Source: Haliea sp. (lineage in GTDB: Bacteria > Pseudomonadota > Gammaproteobacteria > Pseudomonadales > Halieaceae). Taken from it: DNA of 64,000 bases. Below, piece after piece: positions 51,963 through 60,251 of the stretch (position 1 is its first letter; each line of letters opens with the position of its first letter). The stretch lies in the NCBI GenBank assembly GCA_016704305.1, contig JADJAL010000002.1, positions 1-64,000 of the forward strand. The letters are read 5' to 3'. Under the pieces are notes generated by a model that made no database searches, was not told the origin of the DNA, and was given only the letters and a program-made list of their open reading frames with translations. Both the position numbers and the translations under genes were made by a program.

Positions 51963-53096
51963 ATGAGCGGCAAGTGGCAGATCGACCTGGACCGCGATGC
52001 CTTCCTGAATGAATTTTGGCAGCGCAAACCGCTGCTGATCAAAAATACTCGAAACGGCTTCACGCCGCCGCTCAGCAGTGATGAACTGGCCGGACTCGCG
52101 CTGGAAGATGACGTGGAGTCGCGGCTTATTGAACACTGCAACGGCAGCTGGCGATTGCAACACGGCCCGTTCAGCGAAGCCGATTTTCTGCGCGACAATC
52201 CCTGGACACTCCTGGTGCAGGCCGTGGATCACTACATCCCGGAAGTCGCCGAGCTGCAGCGGCTGTTTGATTTCATTCCGCGTTGGCGCATGGATGATGT
52301 GATGGTCAGCTACGCGGTCGACGGCGGCGGTGTCGGCCCGCACTACGATAATTACGATGTGTTCCTGTTGCAGGGGGAAGGCCAACGCTTGTGGCGTATC
52401 GGCCAACGCTGCGACGAACATTCCCCGCTCCTGCCGCACGACGAACTGCGCATCCTGCACAGTTTCGACAAGCGCGAGGAGTACCTGTTGGGCCCCGGCG
52501 ACATACTGTACGTGCCCCCCGGGGTCGCGCACTGGGGCATTGCGCAGGGCGAGTGCACGACATTCTCGATCGGCTTCAGGGCGCCCAGAATCAGTGACCT
52601 GCTGTCGCGCTGGACGGACCAACTACTGTTGCAGATCACCGCCGACACATTCTATGGCGACGCCGGTCGCGCCGCGTCGACACGTCCCGGCGAACTGCAT
52701 GCAGACGATGTGCAGGCAGCACTGGCGCAATTGCGCAGCGCGCTGGACCAGGCGGTACCGAGCCAGTGGTTTGGCGAACTGGTCACCGAGCCACGCTACG
52801 ACGTGGAACCGGACGAGGACGATGTCGCAGAGGCGTTGGCATTGCTGCAGGACGGCGCGCGATCGGTAGCGCTCTCCCCCGCCGCCAAACTGGCATGGCA
52901 ACAAGATGCGCAACAGTTGACGGTCTTCGCGAACGGCGAGAGCTTCAATTGCGCGCCGACCGCGCTGCCTGCGCTACTGGTGTTGTGCGACGGCCGGCTG
53001 TTGGCGGGCGCGATTCTGGACACGGCGCTGGCCGATGCGGATACTGCAGCATTGTTAACACGTCTGGTGAACCTCGGGTGTCTCCATGTCCGATAA
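51963..53096 (+). CDS. roxA: Ribosomal protein uL16 arginine hydroxylase RoxA (cupin/JmjC-like)
   Basis: A 377-residue Fe(II)/2-oxoglutarate oxygenase (ROXA/YcfD group) hydroxylating an Arg of ribosomal protein L16. The N-terminal cupin core has FLNEFWQRKPLLIKNTRNGF, MVSYAVDGGGVGPHYDNYDV with the H-x-D iron ligands, and LGPGDILYVPPGVAHWGIAQ with the distal His. RISDLLSRWTDQLLLQITAD starts the dimerisation region. The C-terminal winged-helix-like part follows. ATG 51963 is 8 bases after purB. The stop overlaps the start of the next gene by 11 bases. Confidence 0.93.
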   Translation: MSGKWQIDLDRDAFLNEFWQRKPLLIKNTRNGFTPPLSSDELAGLALEDDVESRLIEHCNGSWRLQHGPFSEADFLRDNPWTLLVQAVDHYIPEVAELQRLFDFIPRWRMDDVMVSYAVDGGGVGPHYDNYDVFLLQGEGQRLWRIGQRCDEHSPLLPHDELRILHSFDKREEYLLGPGDILYVPPGVAHWGIAQGECTTFSIGFRAPRISDLLSRWTDQLLLQITADTFYGDAGRAASTRPGELHADDVQAALAQLRSALDQAVPSQWFGELVTEPRYDVEPDEDDVAEALALLQDGARSVALSPAAKLAWQQDAQQLTVFANGESFNCAPTALPALLVLCDGRLLAGAILDTALADADTAALLTRLVNLGCLHVR

Positions 53097-53586
53097 TGAA
53101 CTCAGCCTTGAATTTATCACCGGCGTGGCCTACCCCACCCCGTTTGATCGCTATACGGTTGCGCTCTGCGAGAGCGCCATGCGCCACCTCGCCATCCAGA
53201 GTCCGCAACTGGATCACGCCGCCTTCGACAACAGCGCGCTGGTGGATGCAATCAGCGCACTGGCGCGGCGCAGCCGCCAGGCCCAGGTGCGAATCCTGGT
53301 CAGTGACGCCCGCTCGCTGGTGACACGTGGACACAAATTACTGCAACTGGCGCGTCGCCTGCCGAGCGTGGTGCACATCCGCAAGCTCGCGGAACATCCG
53401 CAGTGGAATAACGAAACCATTGTAATACGGGACAGGGACGGCGTGCTGTTTAAACCGGGCGGCAGCGACCACGATGCGTTTTACGAGCCGGATTCTCGGG
53501 CGTCGACAGTGCGCCACCTGGAGTTGTTTGACGAACTGTGGCGCTACAGTGTCGAGGATCCGGAACTGCGTTCACTGCACATTTAA
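53086..53586 (+). CDS. DUF7931-like protein (stand-alone)
   Basis: A 166-residue protein similar in pattern to the C-terminal domain of GNAT-fused proteins at this locus in pseudomonads. Visible segments are FDRYTVALCESAMRHLAIQS, AQVRILVSDARSLVTRGHKL, LQLARRLPSVVHIRKL, and DRDGVLFKPGGSDHDAFYEP. The last resembles a phospholipase-D-like or ligand-binding turn but without HKD motifs. No acetyltransferase domain is attached. It starts 11 bases inside roxA, so is translationally coupled to it. The 3' end overlaps mcl2 on the other strand by 15 bases. Function is unknown. Confidence 0.75.
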   Translation: MSDNELSLEFITGVAYPTPFDRYTVALCESAMRHLAIQSPQLDHAAFDNSALVDAISALARRSRQAQVRILVSDARSLVTRGHKLLQLARRLPSVVHIRKLAEHPQWNNETIVIRDRDGVLFKPGGSDHDAFYEPDSRASTVRHLELFDELWRYSVEDPELRSLHI

Positions 53587-54450
53587 TTGTGCTATCGCCT
53601 CGGCCAGCGCCAACTGCCGCCTGGCCTCCTCCACGTGCAGGTTCTCTACCAGGCGGCCATTGATCACGACCACGCCCTTCCCCAGTGACATCGCTTCCTC
53701 AAAGCCGACTATTATGTCGCGGGCTGCGGCAATTTCCTTCGCGTCCGGCGCGAAGGCGGCATTGGCGGCCGCGACCTGGTTGGGATGGATCAGGCTCTTG
53801 CCGTCAAAGCCCAGGTCTCGTCCCTGCTCGCACGAGTAGCGCAGCAATTCCTCATCCTGCAAATCCAGTTGTACGCCGTCGATAATGGACAGCCCGTGTG
53901 CGCGCGCCGCGTACACGCAGAGGTTGAGCGCGGTGATAAAACCGAGACGATCCCGGGTATGCCGCACGCGTGTGTCCTTGGACAGGTCGGATGTACCCAT
54001 CACCATACCGGCGAGCCGTGGGTGCGCGGCGGCGACTGAGGCAATATTGAGTATGCACAGCGGCGTTTCGGCCATGATCCACATCGCGACGCTGTCGGGG
54101 CAGCCCGCTTTCTCAAATGCCTCAATGGCCGCGACCACATCGCTGGCGGTGTCAATCTTGGGGATCAGCACCGCATCCGGTGCTGTGGGATACGCGCAAA
54201 TCGCGGCGATGTCCGCAGCGCCCCACTCACTCGACAGCGCATTGATGCGCACCATCAGCTCGCGGTGCCCGTAGCCACCCTGCGCCAGCGCGGCGCCGAT
54301 CTGCTCGCGCGCCAGCGCTTTGGCATCGGGGGCTACCGAATCCTCCATGTCCAGAATCAAACCGTCGGCTGGCAGCGAGCGCGCCTTGTCGAGCGCACGG
54401 GGGTTGGACCCTGGCATATACAGCAATGAACGGCGTGGCCTGATGGACAT
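53572..54450 (-). CDS. mcl2: (3S)-malyl-CoA thioesterase / CoA ester lyase (Mcl2-like)
   Basis: A 292-residue HpcH/HpaI-citrate-lyase-beta-type TIM barrel. It reads SIRPRRSLLYMPGSNPRALD, ADGLILDMEDSVAPDAKALA (acidic metal site), LVRINAL-type MVRINALSSEWGAADIAAIC, VLIPKIDTASDVVAAIEAFE, MWIMAETPLCILNIASVAAA and GFDGKSLIHPNQVAAANAAF. In Rhodobacter, Mcl2 hydrolyses (3S)-malyl-CoA to malate, pulling the ethylmalonyl-CoA pathway. The presence of mcd-mch-ecm-meaB-mcl1 a few kb away supports that role over a citramalyl-CoA lyase role. ATG 54450 is the family start; it diverges from ppk2. Confidence 0.82.
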   Translation of the reverse strand: MSIRPRRSLLYMPGSNPRALDKARSLPADGLILDMEDSVAPDAKALAREQIGAALAQGGYGHRELMVRINALSSEWGAADIAAICAYPTAPDAVLIPKIDTASDVVAAIEAFEKAGCPDSVAMWIMAETPLCILNIASVAAAHPRLAGMVMGTSDLSKDTRVRHTRDRLGFITALNLCVYAARAHGLSIIDGVQLDLQDEELLRYSCEQGRDLGFDGKSLIHPNQVAAANAAFAPDAKEIAAARDIIVGFEEAMSLGKGVVVINGRLVENLHVEEARRQLALAEAIAQLNVQ

Positions 54451-54609
54451 GGTGTGGTTTCCTGGTTGGAAAATTGTGTTGTGTCGGTGGGGCCGCCAAG
54501 GATACCCAAGGGGGCAGTGCGTGGGCAAGCGCATTGCGACTTGATGGGCTCATCGCTAGACTGGCCCGTCATCCTGCCACGCCACGAACACGCTCACGGA
54601 ACGCGACAC

Positions 54610-55425
54610 ATGGCCAAAAAACACAGCAAAAAAACCGACAAAGCGAGCGTGAAGGCCAGCTCCGGCAACTACCAGCAGGAACTCGATCGCCTGCAGGTGG
54701 AACTGGCGCACCTGCAGTCATGGGTGGTGAGGACCGGCGCGCGCGTCGTCGTCGTCTTTGAGGGCCGCGACGCGGCGGGCAAAGGCGGAATGATCAAGCG
54801 CATCACCGAACGCGTGAGTCCGCGCGTATTTCGCGTGGTGGCGCTGCCCGCCCCTAATGACCGCGAGAAAACCCAGGTCTACATGCAGCGCTACTTCAAG
54901 CACCTGCCCGCCGCCGGTGAGGTGGTGATCTTCGACCGCAGCTGGTACAACCGCCCGGGTGTCGAGCGGGTAATGGGGTTTTGCACCGAGCGCGAAGCCA
55001 AGCGCTACCTGGCGCTGATACCGAACTTTGAAGCTTACCTGATCGACTCCGGCATCATACTGATCAAGTACTTCCTGACCGTGAGTATGGAAGAGCAGGA
55101 AAAGCGCTTCCAGCAGCGCATCGACGACCCGATGCGGCAATGGAAGCTGAGCCCGATGGACATCGCCTCCTACCGCCGCTGGTGGGATTATTCGGTAGCC
55201 TACGACGAGATGATCCACGTCACCGACACCCCGCAGTCGCCGTGGTGGATCGTCCCTTCGGACGACAAAAAGCGCGCGCGCATCAACTGCATCTCGCACC
55301 TCCTCAGCCTTATCCCTTACGAAAAGCTGCCATTTCGCAAGCCGGAGCTCGGCAAGCGCGACAAGAAGCCCAAGGGTTATGTGCCTGACCAGCAGGCGCG
55401 CAATGTGATACCAGAGGTCTTGTGA
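54610..55425 (+). CDS. ppk2: Polyphosphate kinase 2
   Basis: A 271-residue PPK2-family enzyme that transfers phosphate between polyphosphate and nucleotides. Walker A FEGRDAAGKGG lies at residues 50-60; KRITERVSPRVFRVVALPAP follows. The Walker B FDRSWYNRPGVERVMGF and the lid segment DPMRQWKLSPMDIASYRRWW are intact. One domain only, so class I-III. A Lys-rich N-terminus (KKHSKKTDKASVKAS) is present. ATG 54610 is chosen because the in-frame region upstream overlaps the mcl2 promoter and is not conserved. A Na/Pi cotransporter gene follows 31 bases downstream, a phosphate-handling pair. Confidence 0.94.
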   Translation: MAKKHSKKTDKASVKASSGNYQQELDRLQVELAHLQSWVVRTGARVVVVFEGRDAAGKGGMIKRITERVSPRVFRVVALPAPNDREKTQVYMQRYFKHLPAAGEVVIFDRSWYNRPGVERVMGFCTEREAKRYLALIPNFEAYLIDSGIILIKYFLTVSMEEQEKRFQQRIDDPMRQWKLSPMDIASYRRWWDYSVAYDEMIHVTDTPQSPWWIVPSDDKKRARINCISHLLSLIPYEKLPFRKPELGKRDKKPKGYVPDQQARNVIPEVL

Positions 55426-55456
55426 GCGCGCATCTTGTCATGGCGACACTGCGCTG

Positions 55457-57178
55457 ATGGACTACGCTTTGGACTATGCATCGCTGCCGCTTGTCAGCAT
55501 GCTGATCGGTCTTACCGGCGGCCTGGCGCTGTTCCTGCACGGCATGACGATGATGTCGACTGCGATGCGCGCCATGGCGGGATCGCGGCTGAAAACCATC
55601 ATGGCCAGGCTCGCCCGCAATCGCTTCAGCGCGCTGCTCACCGGCATGGGCATCACCTCGATCGTGCAGTCGTCCACCGTGACCACCCTGATCGCGATCG
55701 GCTTCGTGTCGGCGGGTGTGTTGACGCTGTCACAGGCGCTCGCGGTCATCATGGGCGCCGCCGTTGGCTCGGCAGTCACTACCCAGATCATTGCGTTTGA
55801 CATCAGCAACCTGTCGTACGTGCTGACCGCCCTCGGCTTCGGCCTCTCGCTGTGGAAGAGCAGACGAATTGCCAGCCTGACTGGCTCCGTGATCATGGGC
55901 CTCGGCGTGCTGTTCATCGGGCTGGGCCTGATGTCCGACTTCATGGCGCCGCTGCGCACCTACCCCCCCTTCCTGGAGCTGATGGCGTCGATGACCAATC
56001 CGCTGCTCGGCATCCTGATGGGTGCCGTCTTCACTGCGGTCGTAAACTCGTCAACTGCCACCCTGGGCGTGATCATCGCGCTGGCCTCGCAGGGGCTGAT
56101 TCCGCTGGAGGCCGGCATCGCGCTGGTGTTCGGCGCCAATATCGGCACGACCATCACGGCTTTGCTCGCCGCCATCGGACAGCCGCGCACGGCACTGCAA
56201 GCGGCTGTCGGCCAGGTCACGTTCAAGCTCCTGCTGGTACTCATCTGGTTGCCGCTGATCGGTCCGCTCGAGGCGCTCACGCGCGCCATGTCGCCGAGTG
56301 CCGAAGCAGGGCTGGCGCTGGCCGAACAATTGGCCTACGAGGTGCCGCGACAGGTCGCCAACGTACACCTGATCGTCAACCTGAGCACGGTGCTGCTCCT
56401 GCTGCCGTTCACCAACCTGCTGGCAGCACTGATTGTGCGCTTCGTCGGTGATGAGCCGGCAGCGCAGGAAACGGAGGACCTCACGCCTGCGCTTAACACG
56501 GTGCTGTTCGAGGTGCCGCCCTTGGCGGTGGATGCGGCGCGACAGGAAGTGGTGCGTTTAGGCGAACGCGTCGCCGATCAGCTGGATGCGGCAGTGCATG
56601 CCCTGCTCAATGCGAAGACTGACGCTTTCGACACACTGCACAATAGCGAGCTGCTGATCAACCAGCACCATACCGCGATTATCGGCTTCCTGGAAAAACT
56701 GCTGCAGCCGGAGTTGCCGGGCGACGTAACGCGTTCCGCCATCGAGCTGGTCGAGGCGGCGGACTATCTGGAGTCCATCGGTGATCTCGTGGACAAGGAG
56801 ATGATTCCGCTGTACCTGCGCCATGCGGCACGCGAGACGCGCATCAGTGACGAGGCGCGCACCCGCCTGCAGGCGCTCGGGGCTGCTGTCTGCGAGTCAC
56901 TGCGCCTCGCGCTGCGCTCTGTGGCCGACGCGGATCCGGCCAGCGCGCAGTCGGTGCTGGAAGCCAAATCAGCGGTGCGCGGTCTGGAACGTGTCACGAT
57001 CGATTTCGAGCGCGACGAACTGACCGCCGAGACGCTAAGGCACCTGCTGCCGAACGCGTTGGAGCGCGAACTGACGGAATCGCTGCGCCGTACCTTTAGC
57101 CTGGTGAGACGCTTCGTCCGCGTAGGCACCGGCCTGCTGCGCACTGGTATCCCGGATGGGTTTGAGCGGGAGGAATGA
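55457..57178 (+). CDS. Na/Pi cotransporter family protein with PhoU-like domain
   Basis: A 573-residue inner-membrane protein. The first ~330 residues carry about nine transmembrane helices with two QSS-type sodium/phosphate repeats: ITSIVQSSTVTTLIAIGFVS and FTAVVNSSTATLGVIIALAS. Other transporter segments are LTGGLALFLHGMTMMSTAMR and VFGANIGTTITALLAAIG. The cytoplasmic C-terminus (about 350-570) is helical and PhoU-like (VVRLGERVADQLDAAVHALL, VEAADYLESIGDLVDKEMIP). The arrangement matches the NptA/YjbB group, possibly an exporter or importer of phosphate. Placement after ppk2 supports a role in phosphate or polyphosphate balance. Confidence 0.92.
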   Translation: MDYALDYASLPLVSMLIGLTGGLALFLHGMTMMSTAMRAMAGSRLKTIMARLARNRFSALLTGMGITSIVQSSTVTTLIAIGFVSAGVLTLSQALAVIMGAAVGSAVTTQIIAFDISNLSYVLTALGFGLSLWKSRRIASLTGSVIMGLGVLFIGLGLMSDFMAPLRTYPPFLELMASMTNPLLGILMGAVFTAVVNSSTATLGVIIALASQGLIPLEAGIALVFGANIGTTITALLAAIGQPRTALQAAVGQVTFKLLLVLIWLPLIGPLEALTRAMSPSAEAGLALAEQLAYEVPRQVANVHLIVNLSTVLLLLPFTNLLAALIVRFVGDEPAAQETEDLTPALNTVLFEVPPLAVDAARQEVVRLGERVADQLDAAVHALLNAKTDAFDTLHNSELLINQHHTAIIGFLEKLLQPELPGDVTRSAIELVEAADYLESIGDLVDKEMIPLYLRHAARETRISDEARTRLQALGAAVCESLRLALRSVADADPASAQSVLEAKSAVRGLERVTIDFERDELTAETLRHLLPNALERELTESLRRTFSLVRRFVRVGTGLLRTGIPDGFEREE

Positions 57179-57245
57179 ACCGTCGCATGCTCTTGCGCGT
57201 ATCTTTTGCAGGTTGTTTAAGGCAGACCAACGCTTTAATATCCGT

Positions 57246-57263
57246 GGTTTGAATGATTAAACC
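57246..57263. promoter_or_regulatory. Palindrome upstream of the ethylmalonyl-CoA operon
   Basis: GGTTT and AAACC (57246-57250, 57259-57263) flank eight bases in the 154-base gap before mcd. A 10-bp direct repeat (TGCAGATTCC / TGCAATCTCC) follows at about 57279-57298. Either could be an operator for a pathway regulator. No regulator gene is nearby, so this is only a candidate. Confidence 0.3.
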
Positions 57264-57332
57264 GTTTCAGAGCCTGCAGATTCCTGCAATCTCCCGCAAC
57301 GGCATGTACAACGTCTTAACGCAGGATCCATC

Positions 57333-59036
57333 ATGTCAGAAGCTTCCCTAGCCAACCGGCAACAGCTTGAGCAGGCTGTTGCGGTACTCGCCGCAACGAC
57401 CCAATTAATTAACGATGCGCTCTCTGCGTTGAAAGCGCGCATGACAGAAGCAGGCCGCGTGGTTCCTGCCCGACTGGATGAGCACCAGCTCGCCTTGTAC
57501 GAACTGGCGGTCAGTTGGTCCGAATGCACCGCAGCGCGCTTCATGCTCAACCACGCCCAACGCCTGGCAGACGAATCGGCCGCCAGCAGCGCTTTCCCCA
57601 CGCGGTTGGCCCACCTGTTCTGCGCCGAAGCGGTTTCCAACACGCTGAACCGGTTGCGCACACGACCGGCGGATTTTGGTCTGACGCATGCGGCAATCGG
57701 CACAGTCACCGCCGATACTCGGGCGGCTGAGTTTCTCGAACAGCAACTGGCGGCGCAAAACATCGCCGCCATCGGCAAGTTGGTGCTGGACCGCAATGGC
57801 GACCTCGGTCCCGATTTGCTGGACGAGCACCACACGATGATGCGCGACAGCTTCAGTCGCTTTGCTGACGAGGTTGTGGCGCCATTGGCAGAAGAAGTGC
57901 ATCGCCACGACCTCATCATCCCCGACGAAATCCTCGAGCCACTGAAAGAGATGGGCATGTTCGGCCTCTCGATTCCCGCCAGCTACGGCGGGTTGCAGGA
58001 AGATGACAAGGAGGACACCCTCGGGATGATCGTCGTCACCGAGGAGCTGTCGCGCGGCTCCCTCGGTGCAGCCGGCAGTTTGATCACGCGGCCGGAAATC
58101 CTGGCGCGCGCACTGCTCAAGGGCGGCACGGAAGAACAGAAACACCATTGGCTGCCACAGATCGCGCTCGGCGAACCGCTGTGCGCGGTAGCCGTCACCG
58201 AACCGAATTACGGCTCCGACGTGGCCGGCGTGCGGCTGCGCGCGACAGCCACGGAGGGCGGCTGGCTGCTCAACGGCGCCAAGACCTGGTGTACGTTTGG
58301 CGGCAAGGCCGGCGTGCTGCTGGTGCTGGCGCGCACCAGTCCCGATTTGACGCTCGGTCACCGCGGCTTGTCGATGTTCCTCGTCGAAAAACCCTCCAGC
58401 GATGGACATTCGTTTGAGGTGACACCGGAGTCTGGCGGCAAACTGACTGGACAGGCCATCGCCACGATGGAGTATCGTGGGATGCACTCTTTTGCGCTGT
58501 TTTTCGACGATTTGTTTGTGCCAGCGGAAAACATGCTCGGTGGCAGTGGTGGCGAGGGCAACGGCTTCTACTACGCGATGGCGGGATTTGCCGGCGGGCG
58601 CATCCAGACGGCAGCGCGCGCAGTGGGCTTGATGCGCGCCGCTTTTGCAAAAGCAATTTCGTACTCGAAGGAGCGCGTGGTATTTGCGCAACCGATCGCG
58701 CAATACCAACTTACGCAGGTCAAGCTGGCACGCATGGCGGCGTTGCTGCTGGCGTGCCGGCAGATTACTTACGACGTGGCGCTGCTGATGGATAGCGGGG
58801 CTGGCGACATGGAGGCCAGTGCCGCCAAGTTATTCGCCAGCAAAACCGCCGAATGGTTCACGCGCGAGGCGCTGCAGATTCACGGCGGCATGGGCTATGC
58901 CGAAGAAACGCCGGTGAGTCGCTATTTTGCCGATGCGCGCGTGTTGTCGATCTTCGAAGGTGCGGAGGAGACACTGGCGCTCAAGGTGATCGCCCGTTCA
59001 CTGATCGAGAACGCGGATGCGGGAGCTCAGGCGTGA
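57333..59036 (+). CDS. mcd: (2S)-methylsuccinyl-CoA dehydrogenase-like acyl-CoA dehydrogenase
   Basis: A 567-residue acyl-CoA dehydrogenase with an N-terminal extension of ~160 residues before the usual fold, as in Mcd of the ethylmalonyl-CoA pathway. Mcd oxidises (2S)-methylsuccinyl-CoA to mesaconyl-CoA. The core reads FSRFADEVVAPLAEEVHRHD, FGLSIPASYGGLQEDDKEDT, ITRPEILARALLKGGTEEQK, VAVTEPNYGSDVAGVRLRAT and LQIHGGMGYAEETPVSRYFA. The order mcd-mch-ecm is that expected for consecutive steps, which supports the specific assignment. GTG 59033 of mch overlaps its stop. Confidence 0.88.
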   Translation: MSEASLANRQQLEQAVAVLAATTQLINDALSALKARMTEAGRVVPARLDEHQLALYELAVSWSECTAARFMLNHAQRLADESAASSAFPTRLAHLFCAEAVSNTLNRLRTRPADFGLTHAAIGTVTADTRAAEFLEQQLAAQNIAAIGKLVLDRNGDLGPDLLDEHHTMMRDSFSRFADEVVAPLAEEVHRHDLIIPDEILEPLKEMGMFGLSIPASYGGLQEDDKEDTLGMIVVTEELSRGSLGAAGSLITRPEILARALLKGGTEEQKHHWLPQIALGEPLCAVAVTEPNYGSDVAGVRLRATATEGGWLLNGAKTWCTFGGKAGVLLVLARTSPDLTLGHRGLSMFLVEKPSSDGHSFEVTPESGGKLTGQAIATMEYRGMHSFALFFDDLFVPAENMLGGSGGEGNGFYYAMAGFAGGRIQTAARAVGLMRAAFAKAISYSKERVVFAQPIAQYQLTQVKLARMAALLLACRQITYDVALLMDSGAGDMEASAAKLFASKTAEWFTREALQIHGGMGYAEETPVSRYFADARVLSIFEGAEETLALKVIARSLIENADAGAQA

Positions 59037-60241
59037 CCATTAGCATTCCACTATCGCCACAGGCTGAACTCGCCGCCGAGGTTGCCGTTGACTTGAGCCG
59101 GGTGCGTTATCCGCAGTACGGGCGCTACCTGGATGAACTGGAACCCGGACAGGTATTCGAGCACCCGCGCGGCTTCACCTTCACGCGCAGCAACATGCTG
59201 GAGTTTGCCCGCACCTTCATGCAGGCGAACCCGCTGTATCTCAATGCACAGTATGCGTGCGCATGCGGTTTTGCCGATCTGCCCGCCAGCCCGCAGATGG
59301 TGTTCAACGTCATCCTGTCCCTCGGTGTACAGAACGATTCGGAGAAAGCCATCGCCAACCTCGGCTACTACCAGGTGCAGTTTCTGCGCGCGGTATACCC
59401 GGGCGACACACTGCGCAGTTTCACCAGGGTGCTGGAGCGCAAGGACCGCGGGCCGGACAAGCCGGGCATCACGCGTATCCGCACGGTGGGCGTCAACCAG
59501 GACAACGCCGTGGTGCTGCAGTACGAGCGTAAAATCATGGTCGGATGGCGCGGCGAGCGCCGCCCCACCACCCCTGCCCCACAGGTCACCGTGGCATTTC
59601 CCGGCGACGATACGCCGACACTTCACTTGCCGCTGGTTGCAACATCGCCAGCCGCTGGCCTTACCGGCCCCAATACCTACCTTGAAGACTTCACCGCTGG
59701 CGACATCATTGTCCACGCCAACGGGCGCACGATCACCGAAGAGCACATGGCGTTGACCTATAGCGTCGGCAACAGCCATCCGCTGCATTTCGATCGCCGG
59801 TTCTCCAGCTCGCTGTCTGGCAAGATGAGCGGCGAGCCGATCGTGTACGGCGGGCTGGTATTCGCCTGGCTGGAGGGACTCGCCAGCCGCGATGTCAGCG
59901 AACACGCAGTGTGGGAGCTGGGCTTCACCGAGGGGTACCATACGCAGCCGGCGTTCGCGGGCGATACGGTGGGTGCGCTCACGAGAATTTTAGCCGTGGA
60001 GAATGTGCCGGGTAACGTGCCGGGCACCCTGCCAAGTGACGAGCTTGTCACGGCAGGCTACGGTGTCGTTACGATGCAATTGATCGGCGTGAAAAACATC
60101 AGCGCCGCTACTGCGCTGGAAAAGTACGGTGCCGACCTGTTCATCAAGGAAGATGACAAACGCGCGCTGGGCAAAGACAAGATTACTGACAAAATATTTG
60201 AAATTGAGCGGCGCCTGCTGGTCAAACGCCGTCCCCGCTGA
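59033..60241 (+). CDS. mch: Mesaconyl-CoA hydratase-like MaoC family dehydratase
   Basis: A 402-residue double hot-dog protein of the MaoC type, acting as mesaconyl-CoA hydratase to give beta-methylmalyl-CoA. GTG 59033 opens TISIPLSPQAELAAEVAVDL. The first hot-dog covers about 45-190 (FEHPRGFTFTRSNMLEFART, LRAVYPGDTLRSFTRVLERK). The second includes the hydratase-2 motif MALTYSVGNSHPLHFDRRF and EPIVYGGLVFAWLEGLASRD. It is somewhat longer than the ~343 residues of the Rhodobacter enzyme. Stop and start overlaps (mcd side) and a 10-base gap to ecm indicate a single operon. Confidence 0.86.
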   Translation: MTISIPLSPQAELAAEVAVDLSRVRYPQYGRYLDELEPGQVFEHPRGFTFTRSNMLEFARTFMQANPLYLNAQYACACGFADLPASPQMVFNVILSLGVQNDSEKAIANLGYYQVQFLRAVYPGDTLRSFTRVLERKDRGPDKPGITRIRTVGVNQDNAVVLQYERKIMVGWRGERRPTTPAPQVTVAFPGDDTPTLHLPLVATSPAAGLTGPNTYLEDFTAGDIIVHANGRTITEEHMALTYSVGNSHPLHFDRRFSSSLSGKMSGEPIVYGGLVFAWLEGLASRDVSEHAVWELGFTEGYHTQPAFAGDTVGALTRILAVENVPGNVPGTLPSDELVTAGYGVVTMQLIGVKNISAATALEKYGADLFIKEDDKRALGKDKITDKIFEIERRLLVKRRPR

Positions 60242-60251
60242 GGAGCACCCT

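Noticed and set aside
60129..60251. Extended N-terminus of ethylmalonyl-CoA mutase
   Set aside because: It overlaps the mch reading frame and has no family similarity; GTG 60252 follows AGGAG.
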